In this document: positions 52,102 through 61,184 of the stretch, piece by piece
Layout of the letters: each line of letters begins with the position of its first letter
Numbering within the stretch: the stretch's first letter is position 1
Assembly (NCBI RefSeq): GCF_018327705.1
Contig: NZ_BNEM01000001.1
Coordinates: forward strand, 4,340,001-4,404,000
Reading direction: 5' to 3'
DNA length: 64,000 bases
Origin: Catellatospora sp. TT07R-123
GTDB lineage: Bacteria; Actinomycetota; Actinomycetes; Mycobacteriales; Micromonosporaceae
Position numbers and translations under genes: made by a program
The notes under the pieces: generated by a model
Database searches by the model: none
Seen by the model: the letters and a program-made list of their open reading frames with translations, nothing else
What the model was told of the DNA's origin: nothing

Positions 52102-52905
52102 TCACAAGCCGATGGCTGCGGCTGCGAGCCCGTACCGCCGGGCTTCGTCCCGCAGGTCGACCCCATCGGCTCCGGCAGCGACCCGCTCGTTCGTCGTGGC
52201 CATCCGAAACAGCAGCGCGCGAGCGACCGCCGCCACCGGTACATCCACGGTCTTCCACAGCGTCGCCGGAGCACCGTGCCAGCAGAGCGCGTCGGCCACC
52301 ACGACACCCTCGGCGTACTGGGGCGGCCGCCAGTAGGGCGAGATGTCGATGACCGCCGGAGCGAGCCCGGGAGCGAACAAGACGTTCTTCGTCAGGTCCC
52401 CGTGCACGAGCTGAGGACGCCCCAGCGGCTCCAGTGCGCCCCGCAGCCGTCGCGCCACGGCGGCGAACTCCGGGCGGAACTGGATCTCCTGCTCACCCCA
52501 CACCGCCCTGTCCGCCCGCGCCCACCAGTCCTGCCGCGCTTCCAGGAAGTCCGGGCGGCCGAGATGAGCTACCGCCCGGTGGAATGCGCGGCCGGCGGCA
52601 AGGATGTCCCGCCACGTCGAGACCGCGGAGTAGTCCGGTTCGCTGCCCTCGACCCACCGGGTGGCCGACCACCCGTGGGAGACCCAGGCACCGTCACGCG
52701 TACAGACCGGCTCGGCGATACGGAAGCCGTCAGGCGTCACCTCCGCGAGCGCACCGGCCAGCCATTCCTGCAGCGGACCGCCGTCCGGCTTGAATACCAG
52801 GTCGTCTGCCGCCCACGAGTCGCCTTGCCCACCGTCCAGTCGTCGGGCCGGCCCTTCGACGCCGAACGCGTGCAGGACGGTCGAGGGGAGCTGATCGCGA
52901 GACAC
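52102..52905 (-). CDS. Aminoglycoside-phosphotransferase-like kinase
   Basis: 267 aa. The APH/choline-kinase fold shows the catalytic loop HGDLTKNV (168-175; Asp170) and a metal-binding VIDISPYWRPP replacing the usual IDWE/DFD. There is GGQGDSWAADDLVFKPDG near the N-terminus (nucleotide-binding loop and Lys). GTG start with TATCGT 6 nt upstream (leaderless). Could phosphorylate an antibiotic or a housekeeping metabolite; no specificity can be read. Located just past tRNA-Pro. Confidence 0.85.
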   Translation of the reverse strand: MSRDQLPSTVLHAFGVEGPARRLDGGQGDSWAADDLVFKPDGGPLQEWLAGALAEVTPDGFRIAEPVCTRDGAWVSHGWSATRWVEGSEPDYSAVSTWRDILAAGRAFHRAVAHLGRPDFLEARQDWWARADRAVWGEQEIQFRPEFAAVARRLRGALEPLGRPQLVHGDLTKNVLFAPGLAPAVIDISPYWRPPQYAEGVVVADALCWHGAPATLWKTVDVPVAAVARALLFRMATTNERVAAGADGVDLRDEARRYGLAAAAIGL

Positions 52906-53094
52906 CGGTGCACGATAGTCCAGCAGAGAACCGGCGCTGAGGCATTTTCCGCATGTACGGGGAAAGCCTCCGGCTGTGGTTTGTCCCTTGGCGCCGGAGT
53001 CGGCACCAGAATGCCAGCGTTCGGGACAGACGCCGAGGTCACAGGCCCCCTACATTCGGCAGGCTCTGTGCCCCCCGCATTTTCGGAGACCTCT

Positions 53095-53460
53095 GTGAAC
53101 ATCGATTTCTCCCTCGAACCATTGTTCTCGACGTACGTCGTGCTGCTACTGCTCAGTGGGGTGATCCTGCTGGCGCTGACCGCGCCGGAGTCGTCCAAGG
53201 GCGCTCGGATCGCCAACCTGCTGTTCGGCATCGGCTTCCTCGCCTACGGCCTGTACCTCGCCTTCGTCTTCGACGGCGGGTCGTACCTCATCCTGTTCAA
53301 GGCCTTCATCGTGCCGGTGGCGCTGATCTTCCACACCGTCAAGACGATCATCGCCAAGCGCAACGAGAAGGCGGCCGCGGCCGCTGCGGTCGCGTACAAC
53401 CCGGTAGTTCCGGCGGCTCCGGCTCCGTTGGTGAACCCGGCCATGGAAGAAAGCCGCTGA
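53095..53460 (+). CDS. Small multi-pass membrane protein, unknown function
   Basis: 121 aa from the GTG at 53095, which has GGAG 7 nt upstream (an in-frame GTG at 53068 is less likely). Three hydrophobic helices (about 10-30, 42-58, 64-83) followed by a short Ala/Pro-rich cytoplasmic tail. No family recognised. Confidence 0.75.
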   Translation: MNIDFSLEPLFSTYVVLLLLSGVILLALTAPESSKGARIANLLFGIGFLAYGLYLAFVFDGGSYLILFKAFIVPVALIFHTVKTIIAKRNEKAAAAAAVAYNPVVPAAPAPLVNPAMEESR

Positions 53461-53819
53461 ACGGCGGAAGCATGCCTCGGGGCCACCCTGCCGGGTGGCC
53501 CCGCCTCATTTCTGCCAACATGGCGCAACGCGACCCGGCTCAGGCTCGCCATCCGACGCCTGTGACCGGGGTCACCAATTTCGCCGCAACCTGATGCGTC
53601 CCCCGACGTGTAGAGGGCGACAGCGGCAGGGACGGCTGGTCTGGCCTGACATCCGCCCGCGCTTTGCAAGGACGGCCTGCCACGGCCGTCGGGTTGACCG
53701 GCGACGGGAACTCCGACTGCGGTGGCGAGCCGGATCTGGCGTAACGGGGGGGCGCGGGGACGAGAGTCTCCGCGCCTGCCGTAGCGCCATACTCGACCAC
53801 CTTCGTCCCGGGAGATCAG
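53461..53819 (+). promoter_or_regulatory. Noncoding gap with terminator and sigma-factor promoter region
   Basis: 359 bp. GGGGCCACCC (53479-53488) pairs perfectly with GGGTGGCCCC (53493-53502) around a TGCC loop: terminator of the small membrane gene. Farther on, GGGAAC at 53706-53711 resembles the -35 of ECF-dependent promoters and could be an autoregulatory site, but no matching -10 was clear. GGGAG lies 5 nt before the GTG of the sigma gene. No other gene is evident. Confidence 0.45.
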
Positions 53820-54980
53820 GTGCAGGGCCAGCGTGACTTCGCCGAGTTCTACTCCGCGGCGTTCGGCCCGCTGACATCCCAATTGCACGCCTTCGTCGGC
53901 AGCCACGCCGAGGCACAGGACCTCGTGCAGGAGGCGTTCTGCCGAGCGTTCGGCAAGTGGTCGACAGTCTCCCGCTACGAGGACCCCCATTCCTGGGTAC
54001 GGCGGGTCGCCTGGAACCTCGCGGTCAGCCGCTGGCGGCGTACCCGCCTGGTCCGGCTGTGGCAGCGCGACCTGGCACCGGCGGACGTGCCCGAACCCAC
54101 CGGCAGCGACATCGACCTGGCCCGCGCCCTGGCGGAGCTGCCGCAGGACCAGCGCCAGGCGATCGTGCTGCACTACTTCGCGGACATGGCCGTCGCGGAC
54201 GTCGCCGCCTTCATGGAGGCACCGGAGGGCACGGTGAAGGCCTGGCTCCACCGAGGCCGCAGCACGCTCGCCGCCGCCCTCGGCGCAGACGGCGCGGACG
54301 CACGCGCCGCCTCGCAGGCGCGGACCCGGCCACCGGGAGTCGCCGCGGTCCGTACCACCGTCACCCGGCGCTACGCCACGCGCGCGGCGGCCCTGCTGCT
54401 GGGCGCCCTGGCGCTGGCCCTGGGCGCGCTCGTCCCGGTCAGCACGGGGTCGGCACCCACCAATCCCTCGCCCAGCCCGCACCCGTCACCGTCAGCCTCC
54501 GCCAGCGCCGAGCCGAGCACTGCGCCGCCTGCGACCTCGCCGAGCCCTACCCCCCGGCCCAGCACCCCGGTCTGCCCTTACGACGCGAAGGCGGCGCTGC
54601 TGCTGCTGGTAAGCCCGGCTTCGGACACCTTCGCGAAGTCGTCCCAGCTCCAGAAAGCCTGCCCGGCGATGAAGATCAAAATCACCCGGGCCGTGTATGT
54701 CGGCGCCAACGCGACCGTGGCCAAACTCACCCGCCACGCCACCGTGTCAGCGACGGTGACCTCCACCTCGGGCGTCCACGTGGGCGCGCCCGGCCGTCCC
54801 GCAGGTGACTGCTACGCCCGCTTGGAGGTGACTGTCGCCGGGTCGGGTTCGCTGCCGTCGTCCATGCCCAACCCGATCCCTGAGCTCGTGAGCTCCGGCA
54901 GCCAGTTCAGGTTCGAGGAATACCTGGCAGCACGAGGGCTGCGCCCGCTGGAAACGTCCTGGGTAGACCCAGTGTGCTAG
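53820..54980 (+). CDS. ECF sigma factor fused to a membrane helix and a Cys-rich outer domain
   Basis: 386 aa. Sigma region 2 (DFAEFYSAAFGPLTSQLHAF ... AQDLVQEAFCRAFGKW ... WVRRVAWNLAVSRWRR) and region 4 (LPQDQRQAIVLHYFADMAV ... EGTVKAWLHRGRSTLAA) fill residues 1-152. After a basic linker comes one TM helix (about 188-206), a 40-residue Ser/Pro-rich spacer, and an outer domain of about 135 residues with Cys252, Cys281, Cys331 and Cys386. The protein thus carries sensor, anchor and sigma factor in one chain, without a separate anti-sigma gene beside it. Release would probably need proteolysis. GTG start. Convergent with the next gene, 4 bp apart. Confidence 0.88.
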   Translation: MQGQRDFAEFYSAAFGPLTSQLHAFVGSHAEAQDLVQEAFCRAFGKWSTVSRYEDPHSWVRRVAWNLAVSRWRRTRLVRLWQRDLAPADVPEPTGSDIDLARALAELPQDQRQAIVLHYFADMAVADVAAFMEAPEGTVKAWLHRGRSTLAAALGADGADARAASQARTRPPGVAAVRTTVTRRYATRAAALLLGALALALGALVPVSTGSAPTNPSPSPHPSPSASASAEPSTAPPATSPSPTPRPSTPVCPYDAKAALLLLVSPASDTFAKSSQLQKACPAMKIKITRAVYVGANATVAKLTRHATVSATVTSTSGVHVGAPGRPAGDCYARLEVTVAGSGSLPSSMPNPIPELVSSGSQFRFEEYLAARGLRPLETSWVDPVC

Positions 54981-54984
54981 CCGG

Positions 54985-55875
54985 TCACGAAAGCAGCCGC
55001 CTGGTTCGTGCCGCCTTCACGGCGACGAATCCGGCGAGAAGGGTCATGACGGCGGCCCCTCCGGCCAGCCACGGACCGCCAGGCTGCCCCTTCGACGCGT
55101 CCGCAGCGGCCGGACTGGGATCGGGCATGCGGGTCGGGGAGGCGCCGGTCGACGCCTGCGCTGCCGACGGCGAAGCGGAGGGCCCGCCGACGGGCGAGGC
55201 GGATGTCTGGGTGCTCATCGTGTTCTGCTGCTGAGACGAGTCGTAGTGGTATCTCTGGTGACCGCTCACGAACGGGGTGCAGCTCGCACCGAATTCGGGG
55301 GTCATGGTGTAGGAACCAACCGGAGATCCCCGGTGAAACGTCATCCGGAAACGAAATGAGTGGCGGACGTGCGGCGCCAGCACCATGTGCAGCGGCATCT
55401 CGTCGGTGGTCCAAAACGACAGCCCCTGGCTCGGCTCAACGTAGAACCACCTCAGCGGGACCGCATGCCATGCTCCTCCGTCAACGCTCCAGGACACGCT
55501 CGGCTTGACCGGCGACGTGGGGCCCAGAGTCGGGGGATAGACGTCAGTCGACGGCGTCACCTGGAAGAAGATCCAGCCATCGGTCAAGATGGCACCACTG
55601 TCGTTGGTCAGCGCGGCGACTTCGACGATCGGCTGCTCGGGAAGTTTGGCAGTCGGGACCGCGCCGCCGCCCCCGAACTGGGTCAGCGTCAGGTTCCCAG
55701 GGCACTGTGCCGGGGTGGGCGACGCCGACGGAGTCGGCTTCGTGGCATCGCTGCTCGGCGAGGTTGACGGTGAGGGCTCGGTCGCCAGCGCGGGGGTCGC
55801 GCCGAGGGCGGCCCAGGCCGCGAAAGCTGCGGTCGCGACACCGAGGTACGTGGATCTCCGGGCGGCGCGGGGCAC
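54985..55875 (-). CDS. Secreted, C-terminally anchored Ser/Thr/Pro-rich protein
   Basis: 296 aa from a GTG at 55875, chosen because GGAGG is 5 nt upstream; the longer frame has an implausible N-terminus. Signal peptide to about 33 (ALATEPS). A Ser/Pro linker leads to a beta-rich domain (LTLTQFGGGGAVPTAKLPEQ ... EFGASCTPF) with two Cys. A second Ser/Ala/Thr-rich linker and a C-terminal TM helix with a basic end (ARTRRLLS) anchor it. The folded part resembles immunoglobulin-like surface domains, but no family can be named. It faces the sigma-sensor gene tail-to-tail and could be its ligand or regulon member (inference). Confidence 0.8.
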   Translation of the reverse strand: MPRAARRSTYLGVATAAFAAWAALGATPALATEPSPSTSPSSDATKPTPSASPTPAQCPGNLTLTQFGGGGAVPTAKLPEQPIVEVAALTNDSGAILTDGWIFFQVTPSTDVYPPTLGPTSPVKPSVSWSVDGGAWHAVPLRWFYVEPSQGLSFWTTDEMPLHMVLAPHVRHSFRFRMTFHRGSPVGSYTMTPEFGASCTPFVSGHQRYHYDSSQQQNTMSTQTSASPVGGPSASPSAAQASTGASPTRMPDPSPAAADASKGQPGGPWLAGGAAVMTLLAGFVAVKAARTRRLLS

Positions 55876-56010
55876 TGTTACCTCCGGAACGTCAGGTTGC
55901 GGGCAGGCAGAGGTTAACCATGGCTGCCAACAGATACCGACCCGGTGGCCGCCGCGGAACGTCGTCGCTTCTCGACACAGCCGGCAGAGCACCGGCTTCC
56001 GCGCCTGCCG

Positions 56011-56598
56011 TCAGCTGGGGTCGGCCCACAGATAGCGCCCGACCTGCGCCGGTCGGCGGTAGTACATCCGCAGCCGCTCCGACAGCAGCAGGTGCCGCCC
56101 GTCCCCACCCTGCTGGTGCGCGCCCGCGAGGACCGCGTCCGCCAGCGCGTCCAGCTGCTGCGGGGTCAGGTCGACGCGGCCGCCGGTGCCCATGCGGAGC
56201 TCCACCGTCCGGCCCGTCGCGACGTCCCGCGCGACGAGATAGATGGACGGCCCACCCCTGGTGTCGTGGACCTGGCCCTGGACAGTCGAGGCAGCCAGGT
56301 CCACCGTGCGCGTGCTGAACGCGCCGCGCACGGTCAGGGCCGAGCCCGCCAGCCAGGCCGCATCGCGCAACGTCGAGAGCAGGCCGCACCAGGCGAAGAA
56401 GTTCATCGCCAGCACGAGCGCGACCACGCAGGCCGTCCCCGCCACGCTGATCTGCGGCGAGGTGGCGATATCGTGCGCCACCTCCCAGAGGACCCTCACG
56501 GCGACCGCCGCCATGAACAGCCAGAAGGTCGAGAAGGCCAGGCGCTGCTTCCACGTCGAGTCGCGAAGGACCACTCGCGGGGAACCGGGGGGTGTCAC
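56011..56598 (-). CDS. Two-helix membrane protein, PH-like or similar cytoplasmic domain
   Basis: 195 aa from a GTG at 56598, chosen because TACATT lies 6 nt upstream (leaderless). Two hydrophobic helices (about 17-40 and 52-75) precede a beta-rich C-terminal domain (GSALTVRGAFSTRTVDL ... VARDVATGRTVELRM ... LTPQQLDALADAVL), which resembles membrane-associated PH-like domains of actinobacteria. Not confidently assigned. Function unknown. Confidence 0.75.
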   Translation of the reverse strand: MTPPGSPRVVLRDSTWKQRLAFSTFWLFMAAVAVRVLWEVAHDIATSPQISVAGTACVVALVLAMNFFAWCGLLSTLRDAAWLAGSALTVRGAFSTRTVDLAASTVQGQVHDTRGGPSIYLVARDVATGRTVELRMGTGGRVDLTPQQLDALADAVLAGAHQQGGDGRHLLLSERLRMYYRRPAQVGRYLWADPS

Positions 56599-56858
56599 GG
56601 CGCCAATGTAAGCATCGGTGCCAAGCCGGCCTGCCACCGAGCATGCGGGGAGGTCAGCGCGGAGTGCCGAAGCTCACCTTCCCAATATCCGGGAGATGGG
56701 CAGCGGTTCCACCCCTACCGGCCTGATCTGCTGGTCCCTTGGCTGACAACGGGATCACCGTTCGGCGCCGGAAGCCGTCTACGAGGCGTTCTCAGAAACC
56801 CCGATTTCTCGCGCACGGTGAGTAAGCTTGGCGGCCGTAAGCCCCTTACCCCGGAATA
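56599..56858. promoter_or_regulatory. Divergent promoter gap before the GGDEF gene
   Basis: 260 bp. TAAGCT at 56823-56828 is a possible -10 for the diguanylate cyclase gene. Nothing else was recognised. Confidence 0.3.
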
Positions 56859-58367
56859 GTGGATCAAGCGGAACCCCACCTCGTGCCCCTTAACCGCATC
56901 ATCGACGATGTCGCCGCGGCATTGCGTGCCTCACGCAGTGCGGTCGACGCGTGCGGTGCCACCGTGACGGTCCTCAGCCGCCACACCCCGGCACTGATCG
57001 AGGCGCTGCTGCACGTCAAGGACCAGCTCCGCTGCGTCTCCGCCAGCGGCGCCTGGCAGGTGTTCTCGGCGGTGCCCCTGGGCCGGGGCGTGGTCGGCCG
57101 GGTGTACGCCAGCGGCCAGGCCGTCACCATCCTCGACGTCGCCAACGATCCCGACTACATCCGGCTCGGGCCCCCCATCACCGCCGAGATCTGCGCCCCC
57201 ATCATCGACCGCACCGGCCACCCCGTCGGCGTCCTCAACGCCGAGTGGGCCGAGGGCCAGGCGCTGGACGGCTGGGAAGAGATCATCGTGCAGGCCGGAC
57301 GCCTGCTCGGCGCCCGGCTCAGCGAGCTCGGCGGCCCGCCGCCGGAGACCCGCAGCGAGCAGCTGCTGCGGCACTCGCTGGCCCTGACCAGCGCCGAGAC
57401 CGACGCCGAGGTGCTGATGCGGGCCTGCCGCGCGGCGCGCGAGGTCACCGGGCTGGCCGCGGCCGTGCTGCTGCGGCCCGCTCCCGACCTGCTGCCCGAG
57501 CTGGGCCTGCCGGTTCCCGAGCCGGGCGAGCCCGAGCAGCCGGGCAACGTCGTGATCGCGGCCAGCTCTCCCGAGCCCCGGGACCGGCCGCTGGTGGCCC
57601 GGCTGGCGCAGATCGACCCGGAGCGGCTGTCCGCACTGCTGGACGAGGCCTGCCGGTACGGGGCGTCGTACACGCTCGGCGATCCGGCGGTGCTGGACGC
57701 GCGCGGGTTCGAGGCGCTGACCGGGGCGGGGGTCCGCACGATGATCGCCGTGCCGCTGGGGACGAACACTCCGTCGGTGACCTCGTCGACCGGCGCGCTG
57801 GTGGTGCTGGACGAGACCGCGATCATGCCCGACAGCGCCATGGTGAACCTGCTGGAACTGCTGGCGGCGCAGGCCACGAGCTGCCTGGAGAAGCTGAGCA
57901 CGCTGCGGCGGCTGCACCACCAGGCCAACTCCGACCCGCTGACCGGGCTGCGGCACGGCGGCCCGTTCGGGGCTCGGCTGGCCACGGCGACACCGGGGCA
58001 GACGGCGCTGCTCGCGATCGACATCGACGAGTTCAAGACGGTCAACGACACGCTCGGCCACGCCGCGGGAGACCGGGTGCTGGTGCAGATGGCGACGGCG
58101 CTGCAACAGGCGCTGCGGCTCGGCGACGAGCTGTTCCGGGTCGGCGGCGACGAGTTCGTCGCGGTCATCGACGTGCCCAGCGCCGCCGAGGCGATGCGGA
58201 TCTCCGAGCGGCTGCTCTCGGCGGCGCGGGCGACCGGCCGCACCATCAGCGTCGGCGTGGCGGTCCAGCGCGAGCAGGAGAGCCCCGAAGCGGCCCTGTA
58301 TCGCGCGGACCAGGCCCTCTACAAGGTCAAACGAGCCGGCCGCAACAACGCCCTCCTCGCCGACTGA
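56859..58367 (+). CDS. GAF-GGDEF diguanylate cyclase
   Basis: 502 aa. Two GAF-like sensor domains (about 15-160 and 175-330; the first contains GVVGRVYASGQAVTILDVAN) and a C-terminal GGDEF domain with an intact GGDEF motif at 429-433. An RxxD inhibitory site (RLGD, 420-423) lies five residues before it, so product inhibition by c-di-GMP is likely. Makes c-di-GMP, which in actinomycetes controls development through BldD-type regulators. No TM helix: a cytosolic sensor. No EAL domain is present. The GTG start has no clear ribosome-binding site. Confidence 0.93.
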   Translation: MDQAEPHLVPLNRIIDDVAAALRASRSAVDACGATVTVLSRHTPALIEALLHVKDQLRCVSASGAWQVFSAVPLGRGVVGRVYASGQAVTILDVANDPDYIRLGPPITAEICAPIIDRTGHPVGVLNAEWAEGQALDGWEEIIVQAGRLLGARLSELGGPPPETRSEQLLRHSLALTSAETDAEVLMRACRAAREVTGLAAAVLLRPAPDLLPELGLPVPEPGEPEQPGNVVIAASSPEPRDRPLVARLAQIDPERLSALLDEACRYGASYTLGDPAVLDARGFEALTGAGVRTMIAVPLGTNTPSVTSSTGALVVLDETAIMPDSAMVNLLELLAAQATSCLEKLSTLRRLHHQANSDPLTGLRHGGPFGARLATATPGQTALLAIDIDEFKTVNDTLGHAAGDRVLVQMATALQQALRLGDELFRVGGDEFVAVIDVPSAAEAMRISERLLSAARATGRTISVGVAVQREQESPEAALYRADQALYKVKRAGRNNALLAD

Positions 58368-58404
58368 CCGCACTCCCGACTGCGTTCCAGCGCCACAGCG
58401 TTCC

Positions 58405-58494
58405 AGCAGTTTCGGGGAAAGTGCTGGAATCTCGGGCCCCATTCCGGCAGTTTCCCCGAAACTGCACGCATCCCTTCCCCGAAACTGCACGCAT
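58405..58494. repeat. GCAGTTTC hairpin repeat, copy E (three units)
   Basis: Unit 1, ending about 58429: TTCCAGCA-G-TTTC / GAAA-G-TGCTGGAA. Unit 2: GCAGTTTC-CCC-GAAACTGC, 58447-58465. Unit 3 is a partial copy (58475-58494) made by a 23-bp tandem duplication of the right part of unit 2 (TTCCCCGAAACTGCACGCAT). Located at the convergent junction of the GGDEF gene and asd. Confidence 0.8.
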
Positions 58495-58530
58495 CACGCC
58501 CACCCCGGCCAGGCGGGGAGGGACGGGCGT

Positions 58531-58580
58531 CAAGAAGGGCACCCTCTACCGCGCGATGCGATGAGAAGGTGCCCTTCTTG
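58531..58580. terminator. Bidirectional hairpin terminator, AAGGGCACCTTC family
   Basis: CAAGAAGGGCACC (58531-58543) pairs perfectly with GGTGCCCTTCTTG (58568-58580). It stands between repeat copy E and the asd stop, the same side-by-side arrangement as copy C and terminator 34050-34099. Confidence 0.75.
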
Positions 58581-58586
58581 CCTCAG

Positions 58587-59669
58587 TCAGCGGGAGAGTT
58601 CCGTGGCGAGGAGTTCGGCGATCTGGGCGGTGTTCAGGGCGGCACCCTTGCGCAGGTTGTCGCCCGTCACGAAGAAGTCCAGCGCGCGCGGGTCGTCGAC
58701 GGCCCGGCGGATGCGGCCGACCCAGGACGGGTCGGTGCCGACGGCGTCGATGGGCATCGGGAACTCCCCGGCGCCGGGGTCGTCCACGACGATGACGCCG
58801 GGGGCGCTGTCCAGCACCGCGCGGGCGTCGCCCGCGTCGACCTCGGACCCGAACACCGCGTGCACGGCGACCGAGTGGCCGGTGACCACGGGGACGCGTA
58901 CGCAGGTCGCGCTGACCTTCAGGCCGGGCAGCCCGAGGATCTTCCGGGACTCGTTGCGCATCTTCAGCTCTTCGCTGGACCAGCCGCCGTCCTTGAGCGA
59001 GCCCGCGAACGGCACCACGTTGAGCGCGACCGGCGCCGCGAACGGGCCGAGGTCGTCGCCGACGGCGTGGCGGACGTTGCCGGGCCGCGAGCCCAGCAGC
59101 CGGTCCCCGGCCACCTTGGTGAGCTGGTCGTGCAGGGCGTCGACGCCGGACTGGCCGGCCCCGGAGACCGCCTGGTACGACGCGAGCACCAGTTCCTTGA
59201 GGCCGTACGCGTTGTGCAGGGGCGCGATGGCCACGATCATCGCCAGGGTCGTGCAGTTGGCGTTGGCGATGATGCCCTTGGGCCGGTTGCGCGTCTGCTC
59301 CGGGTTGATCTCGGGCACGACCAGCGGCACGTCCGGGTCCATCCGGAACGCGCCGGAGTTGTCGACCGCGACCGCGCCGCGCGCGACGGCGATCGGGGCC
59401 CAGATCGCGGAGACCTCGTCGGGCACGTCGAACATCGCCACGTCGACGCCGTCGAAGGCCTCCTCGCTGAGCGCGACGACCTCGACCTCCTCGCCGCGGA
59501 CCGTCAGCCGGCGCCCGGCGGAGCGGGCCGAGGCGATGAGGCGGATCTCGCCCCACACGTTGCGGCGGTGGCTGAGGATGTCGAGCATCACCGTGCCGAC
59601 GGCGCCGGTGGCGCCGACGACGGCGAGGGTGGGGAGCCTGCCGGGGGTGGGCATGGGCACGGCCGTCAC
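58587..59669 (-). CDS. asd: Aspartate-semialdehyde dehydrogenase
   Basis: 360 aa. Reduces aspartyl phosphate to the semialdehyde, feeding lysine/diaminopimelate, threonine, methionine and isoleucine. NADP-binding GATGAVG (19-25), catalytic Cys139 ([10 protein letters not shown]), [12 protein letters not shown] and [14 protein letters not shown]. The GTG at 59669 overlaps the lysC stop (GTGA), giving tight coupling. Slightly longer N-terminus than the norm; ATG at residue 6 is an alternative. Confidence 0.96.
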   Translation of the reverse strand: MTAVPMPTPGRLPTLAVVGATGAVGTVMLDILSHRRNVWGEIRLIASARSAGRRLTVRGEEVEVVALSEEAFDGVDVAMFDVPDEVSAIWAPIAVARGAVAVDNSGAFRMDPDVPLVVPEINPEQTRNRPKGIIANANCTTLAMIVAIAPLHNAYGLKELVLASYQAVSGAGQSGVDALHDQLTKVAGDRLLGSRPGNVRHAVGDDLGPFAAPVALNVVPFAGSLKDGGWSSEELKMRNESRKILGLPGLKVSATCVRVPVVTGHSVAVHAVFGSEVDAGDARAVLDSAPGVIVVDDPGAGEFPMPIDAVGTDPSWVGRIRRAVDDPRALDFFVTGDNLRKGAALNTAQIAELLATELSR

Positions 59670-60199
59670 CTGCCGGTACCGGCGTAGACCACGGCCTCCT
59701 CGGACCCGCCGAGCTCGAACGCGTCGTGGACGGCGCGGACGGCCTCGTCGAGGTCGGTGTCGCGGCAGACCACGGAGATGCGGATCTCGGAGGTGGAGAT
59801 GATCTCGATGTTGACGCCCGCGCGGGCCAGCGCCTCGCAGAAGGTCGCGGTCACGCCCGGGTTGGAGCGCATGCCCGCGCCGACCAGCGAGATCTTGCCG
59901 ATGTGGTCGTCGTAGAGCAGGCCCTTGAAGCCGACGCGCTCCTGGACCTTCTGGAGCGCGGCCATGGCGGTCGGCCCGTCGACCTTGGGCAGGGTGAACG
60001 AGATGTCGGTGCGGCCGGAGGCCTCGGTGGAGACGTTCTGCACGATCATGTCGATGTTGATCTCGGCATCGGCCAGCGCGCGGAAGATGTTGGCCGCCTC
60101 GCCCGGCTCGTCCGGCACGGAGACGATCGTGATCTTGGCTTCACTGCGGTCGTGCGCCACGCCGGTGATGAGTGCTTGCTCCACGGAAAGGTCCTCCAT
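59666..60199 (-). other. Possible internally started beta subunit of aspartate kinase
   Basis: The in-frame ATG at 60199 begins [18 protein letters not shown], the position where the separately translated regulatory (beta) chain starts in Corynebacterium and mycobacteria; product about 177 aa with both ACT domains. GGATC lies just upstream, a weak ribosome site. Inference by homology, not proven from sequence. Confidence 0.45.
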
Positions 60200-60931
60200 T
60201 GATCCGGTGACGAGGGTTCCGGTCTTGGTCGAGTACGAAGAGCGGACGTGGATGGCCAGCCCGAACCGGCGCGCGTACTCCACGCTGCGCAGGTGCAGGA
60301 TCTTGGCACCGCTGGCCGCCAGTTCGAGCATCTCCTCGTACGTGATCTGCTCGACCTTCTTGGCGTTGGGCACGATCCGGGGGTCGGCGCTGTAGACGCC
60401 GTCCACGTCGGTGTAGATCTCGCACACGTCGGCCTTGAGCGCGGACGCCAGGGCCACCGCGGTGGTGTCCGAGCCGCCCCGGCCGAGGGTGGTGATGTCC
60501 TTGGTGTCCTGGGAGACGCCCTGGAAGCCCGCCACGATCACGATCGCGCCCTCGTCGAGCGCGCCGCGCAGCCGGCCCGGCGTCACGTCGATGATGCGCG
60601 CCCTGCCGTGCGTCGACGTGGTGATCACGCCCGCCTGCGATCCGGTGTACGACCGGGCCTCGTAGCCCAGGTTGTGGATCGCCATCGCCACCAGCGCCAT
60701 CGAGATGCGCTCACCGGCGGTCAGCAGCATGTCGAACTCGCGACCGGGCGGCAGCGGGCTCACCTGGTGAGCCAGGTCGATCAGCTCGTCCGTCGTGTCG
60801 CCCATCGCCGACACCACCACGACCACGTCGTTGCCGGCCTTGCGCGTCGCCACGATCCGCTCGGCTACCCGCTTGATCCGCTCGGCGTTGGCGACCGATG
60901 AACCGCCGTACTTCTGCACCACGAGGGCCAC
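59666..60931 (-). CDS. lysC: Aspartate kinase (alpha-beta type)
   Basis: 421 aa. Phosphorylates aspartate at the start of the pathway. KYGGSS (7-12) and [13 protein letters not shown] belong to the kinase domain; two C-terminal ACT domains ([19 protein letters not shown]) bind lysine/threonine for feedback control. GTG start with GGAGAGGAG upstream. An in-frame ATG (60199) inside the gene fits the beta-subunit start known in corynebacteria. lysC-asd order as usual for actinobacteria. Confidence 0.96.
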   Translation of the reverse strand: MALVVQKYGGSSVANAERIKRVAERIVATRKAGNDVVVVVSAMGDTTDELIDLAHQVSPLPPGREFDMLLTAGERISMALVAMAIHNLGYEARSYTGSQAGVITTSTHGRARIIDVTPGRLRGALDEGAIVIVAGFQGVSQDTKDITTLGRGGSDTTAVALASALKADVCEIYTDVDGVYSADPRIVPNAKKVEQITYEEMLELAASGAKILHLRSVEYARRFGLAIHVRSSYSTKTGTLVTGSMEDLSVEQALITGVAHDRSEAKITIVSVPDEPGEAANIFRALADAEINIDMIVQNVSTEASGRTDISFTLPKVDGPTAMAALQKVQERVGFKGLLYDDHIGKISLVGAGMRSNPGVTATFCEALARAGVNIEIISTSEIRISVVCRDTDLDEAVRAVHDAFELGGSEEAVVYAGTGR

Positions 60932-61184
60932 GGTGCCGGGCTCCTCTCCACGTCAGGGCTTAGGGACGTCTCAGCTTAACTGCGCCCTCCGCGAGCACCT
61001 GCGGCTCGATCCCAGCAGTCGGGCGGCGGTGCTGGTGGCGTACGAGATCCTCTGCCGCACCGGCTCGCCCACCCTCCGGTCGTCCGCCGGGTCCGGGCTC
61101 CCGCCGGAAGAAATCTGTACTGTGACACCCGCCACACCGAGTGCGGTGCGCCGGGGAGTGGAACCGGGCGGCGACAATGGGCCC
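60932..61184. promoter_or_regulatory. Divergent gap between lysC and the lipoprotein gene
   Basis: 253 bp without a clear gene. It holds the lysC ribosome-binding site on the minus strand and GACAAT (61173-61178), 6 nt before the lipoprotein GTG on the plus strand. Confidence 0.4.
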
